A stretch of DNA of 14,442 nucleotides, from contig FR901687.1 of the NCBI GenBank assembly GCA_000437675.1, positions 1 through 14,442 of the forward strand, in the 5' to 3' direction. Shown here piece after piece: positions 7,791 through 14,142 of the stretch. The notes beneath the pieces were generated by a model, which was given only the letters and a program-made list of their open reading frames with translations, was not told the origin of the DNA and ran no database searches. Source of the stretch: Prevotella sp. CAG:891. Its GTDB lineage: Bacteria > Bacteroidota > Bacteroidia > Bacteroidales > Bacteroidaceae. Numbering within the stretch: the stretch's first letter is position 1; each line of letters opens with the position of its first letter. The position numbers and the translations under genes were made by a program.

Positions 7791-9110
7791 TTAGTCTCTT
7801 CTAAAAATATCTCGTGTATAAACTTTATCCTCTACATCCTTCAAGCAGTCATCAAAGCGGTTTGCGATGATTGCCTTGCTCTGTGCCTTGAATTCGGCTA
7901 AATTGTTCACCACTTTGCTGCCAAAGAAGGTGGTGCCGTCTTCCAGTGTGGGTTCGTAGATGATAACTTCTGCGCCTTTTGCTTTGATACGCTTCATGAT
8001 ACCTTGGATGGCTGACTGGCGGAAATTATCTGAGTTCGACTTCATAGTCAAACGGTATACACCTACAATACAACTGTGTTCCTTGCTGGCATCCCACTGT
8101 CCGTTTTCGGCATAATAACCAGCCTTGCGCAATACTGCATCAGCAATGTAGTCCTTGCGCGTGCGGTTCGATTCCACGATGGCCGACATCATGTTCTGCG
8201 GAACGTCCTGATAGTTTGCGAGGAGCTGCTTGGTGTCTTTGGGGAGGCAGTAGCCGCCGTAGCCGAAGGAGGGGTTGTTATAATGGGTGCCGATACGGGG
8301 GTCGAGGCCGACGCCTTCGATGATGGCACGGCTGTCAAGACCCTTGACTTCGGCATAGGTGTCGAGTTCGTTGAAATAGCTGACGCGGAGGGCAAGGTAG
8401 GTGTTGGCAAAGAGTTTTACGGCTTCGGCTTCCTTCATGCCCATAAAGAGGGTGTCGATGTTTTCTTTGATGGCTCCTTCCTGCAGGAGGGCGGCAAAGG
8501 TTTGGGCGGCTGCTTGCAGCATTGCTACATCGGTGACGGATTCGATGGCTGCATTTTCGGCCTCGAATTCAGGCAGGTTAATGATTTTGGGATAACCTAC
8601 AATGATACGGCTGGGGTAAAGGTTGTCGTAAAGGGCCTTGCTCTCGCGAAGGAATTCGGGAGAGAAAAGGAGGTTAAATTTACGGACGCCTTTCTGCGCG
8701 TACTTCAAATAGAGGTTGCGGGTGTAGCCTACGGGGATGGTGCTTTTGATGACCATCACGGCATCGGGATTGACTTCGAGCACAAGGTCGATTACTTCTT
8801 CCACATGGCTGGTGTCGAAGTAGTTCTTCACCGGGTCGTAGTTCGTGGGAGCGGCAATGACTACAAAGTCGGCTTCAGCGTAAGCAGCTCTGCCATCGAG
8901 GGTGGCCACGAGATTCAAGGGCTTCTCGGCCAGATATTTTTCGATGTAATCGTCCTGAATCGGGGAAATCTTATTGTTGAGTTTTTCCACCTTTTCGGCT
9001 ACTACATCTACGGCTGTTACCTGATGATGCTGGGCAAGCAGCGTAGCTATGCTCAGTCCGACGTAGCCGGTGCCGGCTACGGCTACTTTAATGTCTTTGA
9101 AATCGCGCAT
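7791..9110 (-). CDS. ugd: UDP-glucose 6-dehydrogenase
   Basis: This 439-residue enzyme oxidises UDP-glucose to UDP-glucuronate with two NAD. The Rossmann loop is VAGTGYVGLS (11-20). KSTIPVGYT (122-130), FSPEFLRES (149-157), the dimer and substrate helix KLFANTYLALRVSYFNEL (232-249) and the active-site YGGYCLPKD with Cys288 are all present. GGYCLPKD fits UDP-glucose rather than UDP-ManNAc dehydrogenases. It is the first biosynthetic gene after the cargo and IS region, with the uronate epimerase 3 bp downstream. The first two thirds of the gene are rich in G/C at third positions, while the last part and the following genes are AT-richer; this also creates a long spurious antisense frame. Confidence 0.96.
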   Translation of the reverse strand: MRDFKDIKVAVAGTGYVGLSIATLLAQHHQVTAVDVVAEKVEKLNNKISPIQDDYIEKYLAEKPLNLVATLDGRAAYAEADFVVIAAPTNYDPVKNYFDTSHVEEVIDLVLEVNPDAVMVIKSTIPVGYTRNLYLKYAQKGVRKFNLLFSPEFLRESKALYDNLYPSRIIVGYPKIINLPEFEAENAAIESVTDVAMLQAAAQTFAALLQEGAIKENIDTLFMGMKEAEAVKLFANTYLALRVSYFNELDTYAEVKGLDSRAIIEGVGLDPRIGTHYNNPSFGYGGYCLPKDTKQLLANYQDVPQNMMSAIVESNRTRKDYIADAVLRKAGYYAENGQWDASKEHSCIVGVYRLTMKSNSDNFRQSAIQGIMKRIKAKGAEVIIYEPTLEDGTTFFGSKVVNNLAEFKAQSKAIIANRFDDCLKDVEDKVYTRDIFRRD

Positions 9111-9202
9111 ATATTATTTGAATTAATTTCTATTTGATTCCACTTTCGTTTGTAACACTATTGCAGTGTTTACTTATATATATATATTTGTATCCCAAAC
9201 TA
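9111..9202 (-). promoter_or_regulatory. upstream region of ugd, with small inverted repeat
   Basis: The gap between ugd and the IS remnant is AT-rich, with a run of TA repeats (9175-9188). AACACT (9154-9159) and AGTGTT (9165-9170) form a 6-bp inverted repeat with a 5-base spacer, 44 bp before the ugd start: a possible operator or leader hairpin. TTTGGGATACAAATATATAT on the minus strand might contain a promoter, but I cannot match both -33 and -7 boxes. A local promoter would let ugd and the sugar genes be expressed despite the IS insertions; this is unproven. Confidence 0.3.
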
Positions 9203-9416
9203 GTAGGCTGTCAATTTAGGGCATACCCTAGAGGGTAGGCACTTTTCGGTGCCTACCTTCACTGACTTGTTAAAATTTAAATTGATTTTTAACGTTAAGG
9301 ACTATTCCAGTCCGATACAAGAGGGTTAGAGAGAGGAATAATCCCGGCTACCCTCAAAGATTTTTGTGAAAAAGATGCTGTGATACGTGGCCGACATTTG
9401 AGCGCCATGGGCACTT
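9203..9416. repeat. direct repeat, copy A, flanking the ISAs1-type transposase
   Basis: The sequence is highly similar and in the same orientation as 10676-10939. The two copies share the tip GTxxGCxGTCAATTTAGGGC, a GTAGGCAC/GTGCCTAC hairpin with loop TTTTCG, and the stretch from TTAAAATTTAAATTG to GATACAAGAGGG with few changes. Copy A lacks 51 internal bases after GTGAAAAA. Recombination between the copies would delete the transposase region. Confidence 0.85.
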
Positions 9417-9500
9417 CCCGCACATAAGCAGTCTATGCTGCCCCAAACGATTCAAAGGATTCACTGTCTCTGTCCAATAACCACTGCGTAACTTCAGGGC
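9203..9500 (-). pseudogene. IS66-like transposase 3' end and terminus, copy A (decayed)
   Basis: In conceptual translation on the minus strand, the stretch from about 9450 downward reads CLCAGSAHGAQMSATYHSI, then, after an internal deletion, FFTKIFEGSRDYSSL and a stop. The pattern GSxxGAxxxAxxYHSI resembles the C-terminal end of IS66-family transposases. The element tip at 9203 (GTAGGCTGTCAATTTAGGGC) is close to the GTAAGC-type ends of that family. Upstream residues (TVNPL) are compatible with the family's ENxIRPL motif but in a shifted frame. It matches copy B (10676-10939) over its last 214 bp but lacks 51 bp (17 codons). The upstream boundary with the ISAs1-type sequence is near 9500 and approximate. 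A GGTAGGCAC...GTGCCTACC hairpin lies at 9234-9257. Confidence 0.6.
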
Positions 9501-9626
9501 TGACACCCCACTTCTTTTACTTCTAGTTGCAAGGGCGCATCCAAAAGTTCTTTTAGGAGCGTCTTCAGTTCCTCCTGCCATTTTCCTTATCCCTTTCAAA
9601 CTTGATTTGGTCTTGTTGTTTTGTAA
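9494..9626 (-). pseudogene. detached C-terminal tail of the ISAs1-type transposase
   Basis: Directly after the TAG that ends the transposase frame (9629-9627), the same frame continues LQNNKTKSSLKGIRKMAGG, which is the expected continuation of an ISAs1-family C-terminus (IALxLLxxxxTxxxSxKxKRxxAGW). After MAGG the family-like frame shifts by one base and reads LKTLLKELLDAP to a TGA at 9494-9496. So a Leu codon has become amber (TTG to TAG is one change) and a single-base indel follows. Both lie after the catalytic glutamate. Confidence 0.6.
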
Positions 9627-10667
9627 CTATGTCAGGGCTATTTTACTTAACAGAGAAAAGTTCTGTGCCGCATTTTCCTTTTTCTTCTGTCTGTCTTCAT
9701 TAAACGTGACATCAAGCTGCCAATGCAGCTTATTCTCAATGCTATAGTGGCTTCTTAAGGTGTCCATTATGTGGTCTGAATCAAGGGGAAGTGAAGTTAT
9801 ATAATACCGCTTTTCAGAAACTGTTTCTTCGGTTTCTTTATCAATCTTTGAACTCGTGAGACATACAACTGAATTTGCGCCTTCCCATTTCAAAACCTCG
9901 GGGAGTATTCCGTTGTTATATACTTGGCATATCCGTTTCTCATTCATTTCAGAACCTTGTTCCTCCGTGATGCTGTACCTGTATCTTCCCTCCGGTATAT
10001 GACCTCTACCGGTAATCCTGTTTCCATAGATGTCTATCTCAGAGAACCACCCTTCTATGATTTTATAGAGTCTCTTTTGGTTTTGCTTCACACTTATCAG
10101 ATAATCCGCTTTCGCTTCAAGGATTTCATGAACTATGTCATGCTGGCAGGCTCTGGTATCAATCGTCAGAATACAGTCTTCAAGGTCAAGCATTTTTATC
10201 AGCATGGGGATGGCTTTTATCTCATTGCTTTTTCCGTTCACCTTTTCCTGACCTATACAAACACCATTAGCAGAAGCCCAGGCACTTACCAAACGGAGGT
10301 GTTCAAAACTACAGTCACCGTTCTCCGTCTTTACATCGCAGTTCTCCTTACCGTCAATGGCGACAAGCCCATTGTATTTGCCGCGTATTTCACGTATCAA
10401 AAGGCTGAATACTTTTTCAAACTCGTGAGGGGACAGCAGAGAGAAGAAGCGGTTGAACGTATCATGGGAAGGGACACTCTTGAAGCCAGGGATTCTTGAA
10501 CGAAAAAAATCTTCATGGCACTTGCCGAAATCGGAAACATCATACCAACTTTCAGCACCCCCTATGATGGCTGCAACTGCTATGTTAAATATACACTCGA
10601 AACTATGTTCTTTCAAATGTTCATGACTCGGGTCTTTTATTTCACAATCTATCATAGTCATTTCCAT
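9627..10667 (-). CDS. ISAs1-family transposase, truncated at the C-terminus
   Basis: This 346-residue DDE transposase belongs to the ISAs1 (H-repeat-associated) family. It has the N-terminal domain with AIIGGAESWYDVSDFG and SVPSHDTFNRFFSLL, the first Asp in LVAIDGK (D105), the second in LTIDTRACQ (D170), YLISVKQNQ, and the Y-2-R-3-E type signature HYSIENKLHWQLDVTFNED with Glu311, then NFSLLSKIALT and an amber stop. All three catalytic residues remain, so the core could still fold, but the last ~40 residues are cut off. The ATG is preceded immediately by TAA in frame. Only 8 bp separate the start from the tip of IS66-like copy B (10676), so the element's own 5' end and inverted repeat are missing. 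I found no matching terminal repeats. Probably immobile. Confidence 0.88.
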   Translation of the reverse strand: MEMTMIDCEIKDPSHEHLKEHSFECIFNIAVAAIIGGAESWYDVSDFGKCHEDFFRSRIPGFKSVPSHDTFNRFFSLLSPHEFEKVFSLLIREIRGKYNGLVAIDGKENCDVKTENGDCSFEHLRLVSAWASANGVCIGQEKVNGKSNEIKAIPMLIKMLDLEDCILTIDTRACQHDIVHEILEAKADYLISVKQNQKRLYKIIEGWFSEIDIYGNRITGRGHIPEGRYRYSITEEQGSEMNEKRICQVYNNGILPEVLKWEGANSVVCLTSSKIDKETEETVSEKRYYITSLPLDSDHIMDTLRSHYSIENKLHWQLDVTFNEDRQKKKENAAQNFSLLSKIALT

Positions 10668-10675
10668 TTACTTTA

Positions 10676-10939
10676 GTAAGCAGTCAATTTAGGGCATAGC
10701 CTAGAGAGTAGGCACTTTTCGGTGCCTACCTTCACTGACTTATTAAAATTTAAATTGATTTTTAACGTTAAGGACTATTCCATTCCGATACAAGAGGGTA
10801 AGAGAGAGGAATAATCCTGGTAGCCCTCAAAAACTTTTGTGAAAAATTCACCAAGGTAACTCCATATGGAACTGTCATGAAGTTTCACTGTGCTGATGAT
10901 GCTGTGATACGTGGCAGACATTTAACAACCAGGGCACTT
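10676..10939. repeat. direct repeat, copy B, flanking the ISAs1-type transposase
   Basis: Same orientation and close similarity to 9203-9416; this is the longer copy, with 51 bases (17 codons, in frame) that copy A lacks. It abuts the transposase start codon region. Confidence 0.85.
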
Positions 10940-11032
10940 TCGATATGAAAGAGATTAAATTATCATGAACTGCGAACATTCTATTTTTATCTCAGTCTGC
11001 AATCATTTGATAAAGCTTAAATTGACTGTTTG
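10676..11032 (-). mobile_element. internally deleted IS66-like element, copy B, possibly with both termini
   Basis: The left tip at 10676 reads GTAAGCAGTCAATTTAGGGC, matching the GTAA ends of the IS66 family. The minus strand then carries SATYHSIISTVKLHDSSIW and SYLGEFFTKVFEGYQDYSSL, like an IS66-family transposase C-terminus, running to a TAA near 10749. Upstream of SATYHSI the frame is broken by a stop. At 11018-11028 the plus strand reads TAAATTGACTG, the inverted complement of the left tip (CAGTCAATTTA), so 10676-11032 may be a MITE-like deletion derivative with both ends. No target duplication is visible. Its right end supplies the last codons and stop of abiH. About 80 bp (10940-11016) between tail homology and right tip hold nothing I recognise. 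Confidence 0.5.
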
Positions 11033-12021
11033 CACCTACAAAAGTCATACAAAGAGTTAAAGTGAATGCAACTTTCCAATATACCTAGTGGCAAAAGTGT
11101 ATTCAAAGCTTTAGTCTTATCAGTTTCCGAAAATATACTTACATACCATTGCACAGACATGGGATTATCATTAGAAGCTATTATTTCCCTTATGTATGGC
11201 TTATCAACTTTCGAAAAAGAGAAGCCCCATACATAAATAGTTCGTACATCGTACAAAGATTTGAAATAAGATGCATTTGAAGCTATAATCTTATCCACCG
11301 GTTTTATAGCATCTGCATAATAGGATTCTACAGCATCTGTAAGATTCTCATATTCGGGAAGATACTGGGTATCACCATGATACATCCTATAGGTGCGGTC
11401 ACGCTTATAATATTTTTTACCTTTTTTGTTATAATGTGGACGATTATATCCCTTTGATTCCCACCAATTATTAAAAATATGTTCATTATCCTCTGCATGC
11501 CCTACAACTAAGCTACCCCATTGCTGTGTTTTTACACCATGAATGTGATTAACTTGAGATGATGGAATCCTATAGTGACTTTCAAGAAATGTGGTATAGT
11601 TAAATGTAAGAAATCGAGCATAATCATCAACATATAGCATCTTTTTGGCATAATTTCGTGGAGCACGTAAAGTACATACCCACTTATGAAAATCACGCCT
11701 CAAATTATCTAACAAATCCTCAGCCATAGACCTTGCCATATCTCCACCTAACAAAATATCAGCCATAGTCCAATCATCCGGTGATGAGGATAAATCAGGC
11801 AAAGCTACCTCACCAGATTCAAGGAAATAATCACGACTGACATAAGCCATACTAGCTTCAAAATCAGACCAAAGTGCATCATACGAACATACAGTTTCAT
11901 ATAAATTAAATAAAGCGTAGTCATTTTTTTTCAGCCATAGTCGAAAAGAAGAATAGGAACTTGCTACTTCATGATGTAAGTCGAATCCATTACCTATTAT
12001 ATATAATACATCGTCTATCAT
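11017..12021 (-). CDS. AbiH-family abortive-infection (anti-phage) protein
   Basis: This 334-residue protein carries the AbiH N-terminal signature LYIIGNGFDLHHEV (6-19) followed by SYSSFRLWL, and later RFLTFNYTTFLE (136-147), VNHIHG (157-162), LVVGHAEDNE (171-180) and IYVWGFSFSKVDKPY. AbiH was described as a lactococcal phage abortive-infection protein; homologues are frequent in bacterial defence and accessory regions. The order GNGFD / FNYT / HIHG resembles the nucleotide pocket of SIR2-like NAD-consuming effectors, so NAD or nucleotide hydrolysis is a reasonable guess, but that is inference. The gene is AT-richer than the upxY and recombinase genes and sits between them and the sugar genes, with its own 161-bp leader. 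Its final codons (KQSI-stop) fall inside a repeat like the IS66 tip, so the native C-terminus may be altered. Confidence 0.85.
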   Translation of the reverse strand: MIDDVLYIIGNGFDLHHEVASSYSSFRLWLKKNDYALFNLYETVCSYDALWSDFEASMAYVSRDYFLESGEVALPDLSSSPDDWTMADILLGGDMARSMAEDLLDNLRRDFHKWVCTLRAPRNYAKKMLYVDDYARFLTFNYTTFLESHYRIPSSQVNHIHGVKTQQWGSLVVGHAEDNEHIFNNWWESKGYNRPHYNKKGKKYYKRDRTYRMYHGDTQYLPEYENLTDAVESYYADAIKPVDKIIASNASYFKSLYDVRTIYVWGFSFSKVDKPYIREIIASNDNPMSVQWYVSIFSETDKTKALNTLLPLGILESCIHFNSLYDFCRCKQSI

Positions 12022-12182
12022 ATTGGAATATTTTTAGTATTCAAATATAGAAAAAGGCGAGAGCTGCACCAAGCCAAAAGCTTGCTTTTGAGCGAAGGTA
12101 TTGCCGAGCCGTATCCTATATTATACAAAGATAGGCAAAGATGAAAATATAGAATTATAAAAGTTCCTTCTATACATAAACT
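12022..12182 (-). promoter_or_regulatory. abiH leader with candidate promoter and palindrome
   Basis: The minus strand carries TATCTTTG (12133-12126), a perfect fit to the Bacteroidales -7 consensus TAnnTTTG, preceded by a second CTTTG. No TTTG lies at the ideal -33 distance, only TTTT in an AT-rich stretch. Transcription from here would give a leader of roughly 100 bases. Within it CAAAAGC-TT-GCTTTTG (12075-12090) is a perfect 7-bp palindrome, overlapping an alternative stem CAAGC (12070-12074) / GCTTG (12080-12084). The mutually exclusive stems could make a translational switch, or the stretch may be a dispersed genomic repeat. Confidence 0.4.
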
Positions 12183-12971
12183 TCAAATTATCTTGCTCAC
12201 GCTCACCCCGTCAATCAGTCGCTGATAGATATCCTTAACCATATACATGGACGGCACTACCGACAAGTTGCAGCGGACGGCGATTTGCTTGAAGGCGTTG
12301 ACTACGTTTTCGCGAACTCGCCTTACGTCGCGACTGGCTTTGACTTTGTTGTCGGAGGTGATGAAGGGGAATAGGTATTCGGTGTCGGAGGGGTAGCGGT
12401 CGGCTATTTCCTGCATGGCGGAGTCCCATTGCACGGTGATGCGGGGCTGACTGATGGCTTGCGAGGTGTAGGTGAGTAGGAAACCTTGGATGTCGGTTTT
12501 CTTGATGTTGGCCAGGTCGGTGAAACTGATGCCGCGGCCGTAGATGCTGAAAAAGAACATGTCGCGGGCAAAGGACATGGGACGGGAGTCGGACAGGTCG
12601 GCATAGCGCATGCGTCGCAACTCGGTGTCGGTCAGTAACTCGCGGTCTTGCTTGGCAGGTATCGTGGTTTTTACTCCCTTCAATAATTTGATTTTCGGTA
12701 CGAGGTTTTCCTTGACCGCATAATTGTAGATGGCATTGATCTGATTCAGATAAAGGCGGGAGGTGGATGCCTTGCGGCCGTTTGTCAGCAACCATGCTTC
12801 GAACTGTACCATCAACTCGGGGGTCAATTCGCTGAAGGGGAGCTGCTCCTTACCGAGGAATGCGGCTAAACAACGGAGGGACATCTCGCGGTTGTGGGCG
12901 GCATCGCAACGACCTGCTTCGTTATCCCGGGCGATTATCTGATTGGCATATTTGAAGAAATCGTGTTCCAT
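12183..12971 (-). CDS. degenerate tyrosine recombinase (integrase/DNA-invertase-like), probably catalytically dead
   Basis: This 262-residue protein has a SAM-like core-binding domain (about 1-92: FFKYANQIIARDNEAGR ... STSRLYLNQINAIYNYAV) and the start of a catalytic domain with ARDMFFFSIYGRGISFTDLANI, where R146 is the first catalytic Arg. The beta-hairpin that normally reads Y+++KTGQ is YTSQAISQ, with no catalytic Lys. The HxxR box is replaced by VVPSMYM, and the sequence stops at RLIDGVSVSKII, before the GH...TTxxYL segment with the nucleophilic Tyr. It resembles Bacteroidales DNA invertases linked to capsule loci. It follows upxY by 19 bp and is probably co-transcribed. It may be a decaying gene or a DNA-binding regulator that kept the fold; the frame is otherwise intact. 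Its G/C-rich third positions match upxY, not abiH. Confidence 0.75.
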   Translation of the reverse strand: MEHDFFKYANQIIARDNEAGRCDAAHNREMSLRCLAAFLGKEQLPFSELTPELMVQFEAWLLTNGRKASTSRLYLNQINAIYNYAVKENLVPKIKLLKGVKTTIPAKQDRELLTDTELRRMRYADLSDSRPMSFARDMFFFSIYGRGISFTDLANIKKTDIQGFLLTYTSQAISQPRITVQWDSAMQEIADRYPSDTEYLFPFITSDNKVKASRDVRRVRENVVNAFKQIAVRCNLSVVPSMYMVKDIYQRLIDGVSVSKII

Positions 12972-12990
12972 TTTTCAATCATAGATGCTG

Positions 12991-13767
12991 TTATTCCGCT
13001 ATTTCAAAGTCTTCAAGGTGCACATTGCTGATGGCTACGGCATAACCGCCCAAATCCATTACGAGCTGACGGTCGCGCAGGATGCGCACGACGTAGCCTT
13101 CCTGTCCTTTCAGCACACCGGTGAGTACGCGCAGTTTGACGTGGTCTTTGGCGAATTTCACAAATGGGTCGCGAAGGAAGGTGACACGTTCGGGCTCCTC
13201 TTCCATGATTTTCATGAAAGGGCGCATCTGGCTGTCAGCAATCGAGGCGGGTTTGCCCGTGCTGCAGTCGTTCACTAAATAATATTGGGGAAAGTTGTGC
13301 ATCAGGAAAGACTTCAGTTGATTGGTCTCGCCCTGTAAAAATACAAGTCCGCTTACGGTGGGCTTTTCTTCTTTCATTACGCCCTTGCCGTTCGACTTTT
13401 GCTTGTATTGTATGGTTCGATGAATGAAGCACTTGGGTTTGAAGCCGCCTTCGAGTTTGAGTGTGTTGAGTTTTTCCTCAAATTTTCCGGCAGACATGTG
13501 CTGAATGAATATATAGCCCCAGGGGGTTCCTTGCCGGGGACGGTCAGCGTCTGTTGCAGGCTGAACTGCGGCATCGGACGCTGCACGAAGTGCTTGATTT
13601 TCAGGATTTTGGCTTTCAGAATGGCCTTCACTTTTGGGTATTCCTCCTACTTTCGAAACCGATTCTCTATCAGCTCCGACTATATGTATGCCCTTTGGTA
13701 AACGCTTATTATTATAGGTGTCGTTTACGTCGGCTGTAGAAGAAGGAAGCGAGCAAACCTGCGTCAT
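12991..13767 (-). CDS. upxY: UpxY-family transcription antiterminator (NusG paralogue) with N-terminal extension
   Basis: This 258-residue protein has a NusG N-terminal-type domain (about 83-200: WGYIFIQHMSAGKFEEKL ... VSGLVFLQG ... MRPFMKIMEEEPERVTFL) and a C-terminal KOW domain (about 208-252: VKLRVLTGVLKGQEGYVVRI ... LGGYAVAI). In Bacteroides, UpxY proteins act on the 5' leader of their own capsule operon and prevent premature termination. Here upxY is the first gene after a probable invertible promoter, with about 200 bp of leader. About 80 residues at the N-terminus, rich in Ser, Asn, Gln, Asp and Ala, precede the NGN domain; classical UpxY proteins are about 170-190 residues. They may be a disordered tail, or the true start may be internal, but there is no methionine between residues 1 and 91 and translation from 13767 fits. 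No upxZ follows. Confidence 0.88.
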   Translation of the reverse strand: MTQVCSLPSSTADVNDTYNNKRLPKGIHIVGADRESVSKVGGIPKSEGHSESQNPENQALRAASDAAVQPATDADRPRQGTPWGYIFIQHMSAGKFEEKLNTLKLEGGFKPKCFIHRTIQYKQKSNGKGVMKEEKPTVSGLVFLQGETNQLKSFLMHNFPQYYLVNDCSTGKPASIADSQMRPFMKIMEEEPERVTFLRDPFVKFAKDHVKLRVLTGVLKGQEGYVVRILRDRQLVMDLGGYAVAISNVHLEDFEIAE

Positions 13768-13967
13768 TTTCTTTATCTACTTTATGTCATTGTTGGCGGT
13801 CAGTTTATGGACTGACGGTGCCAGTGGTACATTGACAATTATCATAAATTCATACTCTTGAAGTACCGAAAAGCCCAATAAAGAGGAGAGAATGTTTTAC
13901 ACGCCAAGACTTATGCTACAACCATACATCCTTTACTGCTTTTTGGCCTTTGTCTCTATCAGTTCAC
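13768..13967 (-). promoter_or_regulatory. 5' leader of the capsule operon (upxY leader)
   Basis: This non-coding stretch lies between the left inverted repeat and the upxY ATG. UpxY proteins are known to require the leader of their own operon, so this is the likely site of action. A 6-bp hairpin GTCAGT (13799-13804) / ACTGAC (13811-13816) lies about 35 bp before the start codon. I see no further strong structure and no open reading frame worth calling. Confidence 0.45.
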
Positions 13968-13994
13968 GTCTTATCTCCTAATGTAAGATATGAT
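13968..13994 (+). repeat. left inverted repeat of the capsule promoter switch
   Basis: GTCTT, then TCT, then CTAATGTAAGA, then GAT, with four positions differing from the right copy. Its arms around CTAATGT are imperfectly palindromic. Confidence 0.75.
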
Positions 13995-14126
13995 ATAAGT
14001 ATGAATTCTCTGATTATCAAGTAGTTCAGAATTTAAAAATCGAAGGTTTGTGAAACATTTCTATACAAGAACGCAAAATATTTGAATTATTTTCGCAGAT
14101 TCCTACCATATACACGAGAAAAGCCT

Positions 14127-14134
14127 TACCTTTG
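14127..14134 (+). promoter_or_regulatory. candidate -7 box (TACCTTTG) inside the invertible segment
   Basis: Matches the Bacteroidales TAnnTTTG consensus. Transcription would begin close to the right inverted repeat, as in other invertible capsule promoters. The -33 region lacks TTTG, so strength is uncertain. Confidence 0.45.
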
Positions 14135-14142
14135 TAGCTGAA

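Noticed and set aside
8076..9137. 353-codon open frame on the plus strand, antisense to ugd
   Set aside because: It exactly mirrors the G/C-rich part of ugd, its residues are the glycine/valine-rich pattern expected from antisense reading, and ugd has complete enzyme motifs.
9924..10499. 191-codon open frame on the plus strand within the transposase region
   Set aside because: It is antisense to a transposase with all three catalytic residues, shows no recognisable domain, and has no leader.
9427..10684. AAGCAGTC at both ends of the ISAs1-type region as terminal or target repeat
   Set aside because: The 8-base match at the right is part of the IS66-like tip, and the left one lies inside decayed transposase sequence; neither fits ISAs1 termini.
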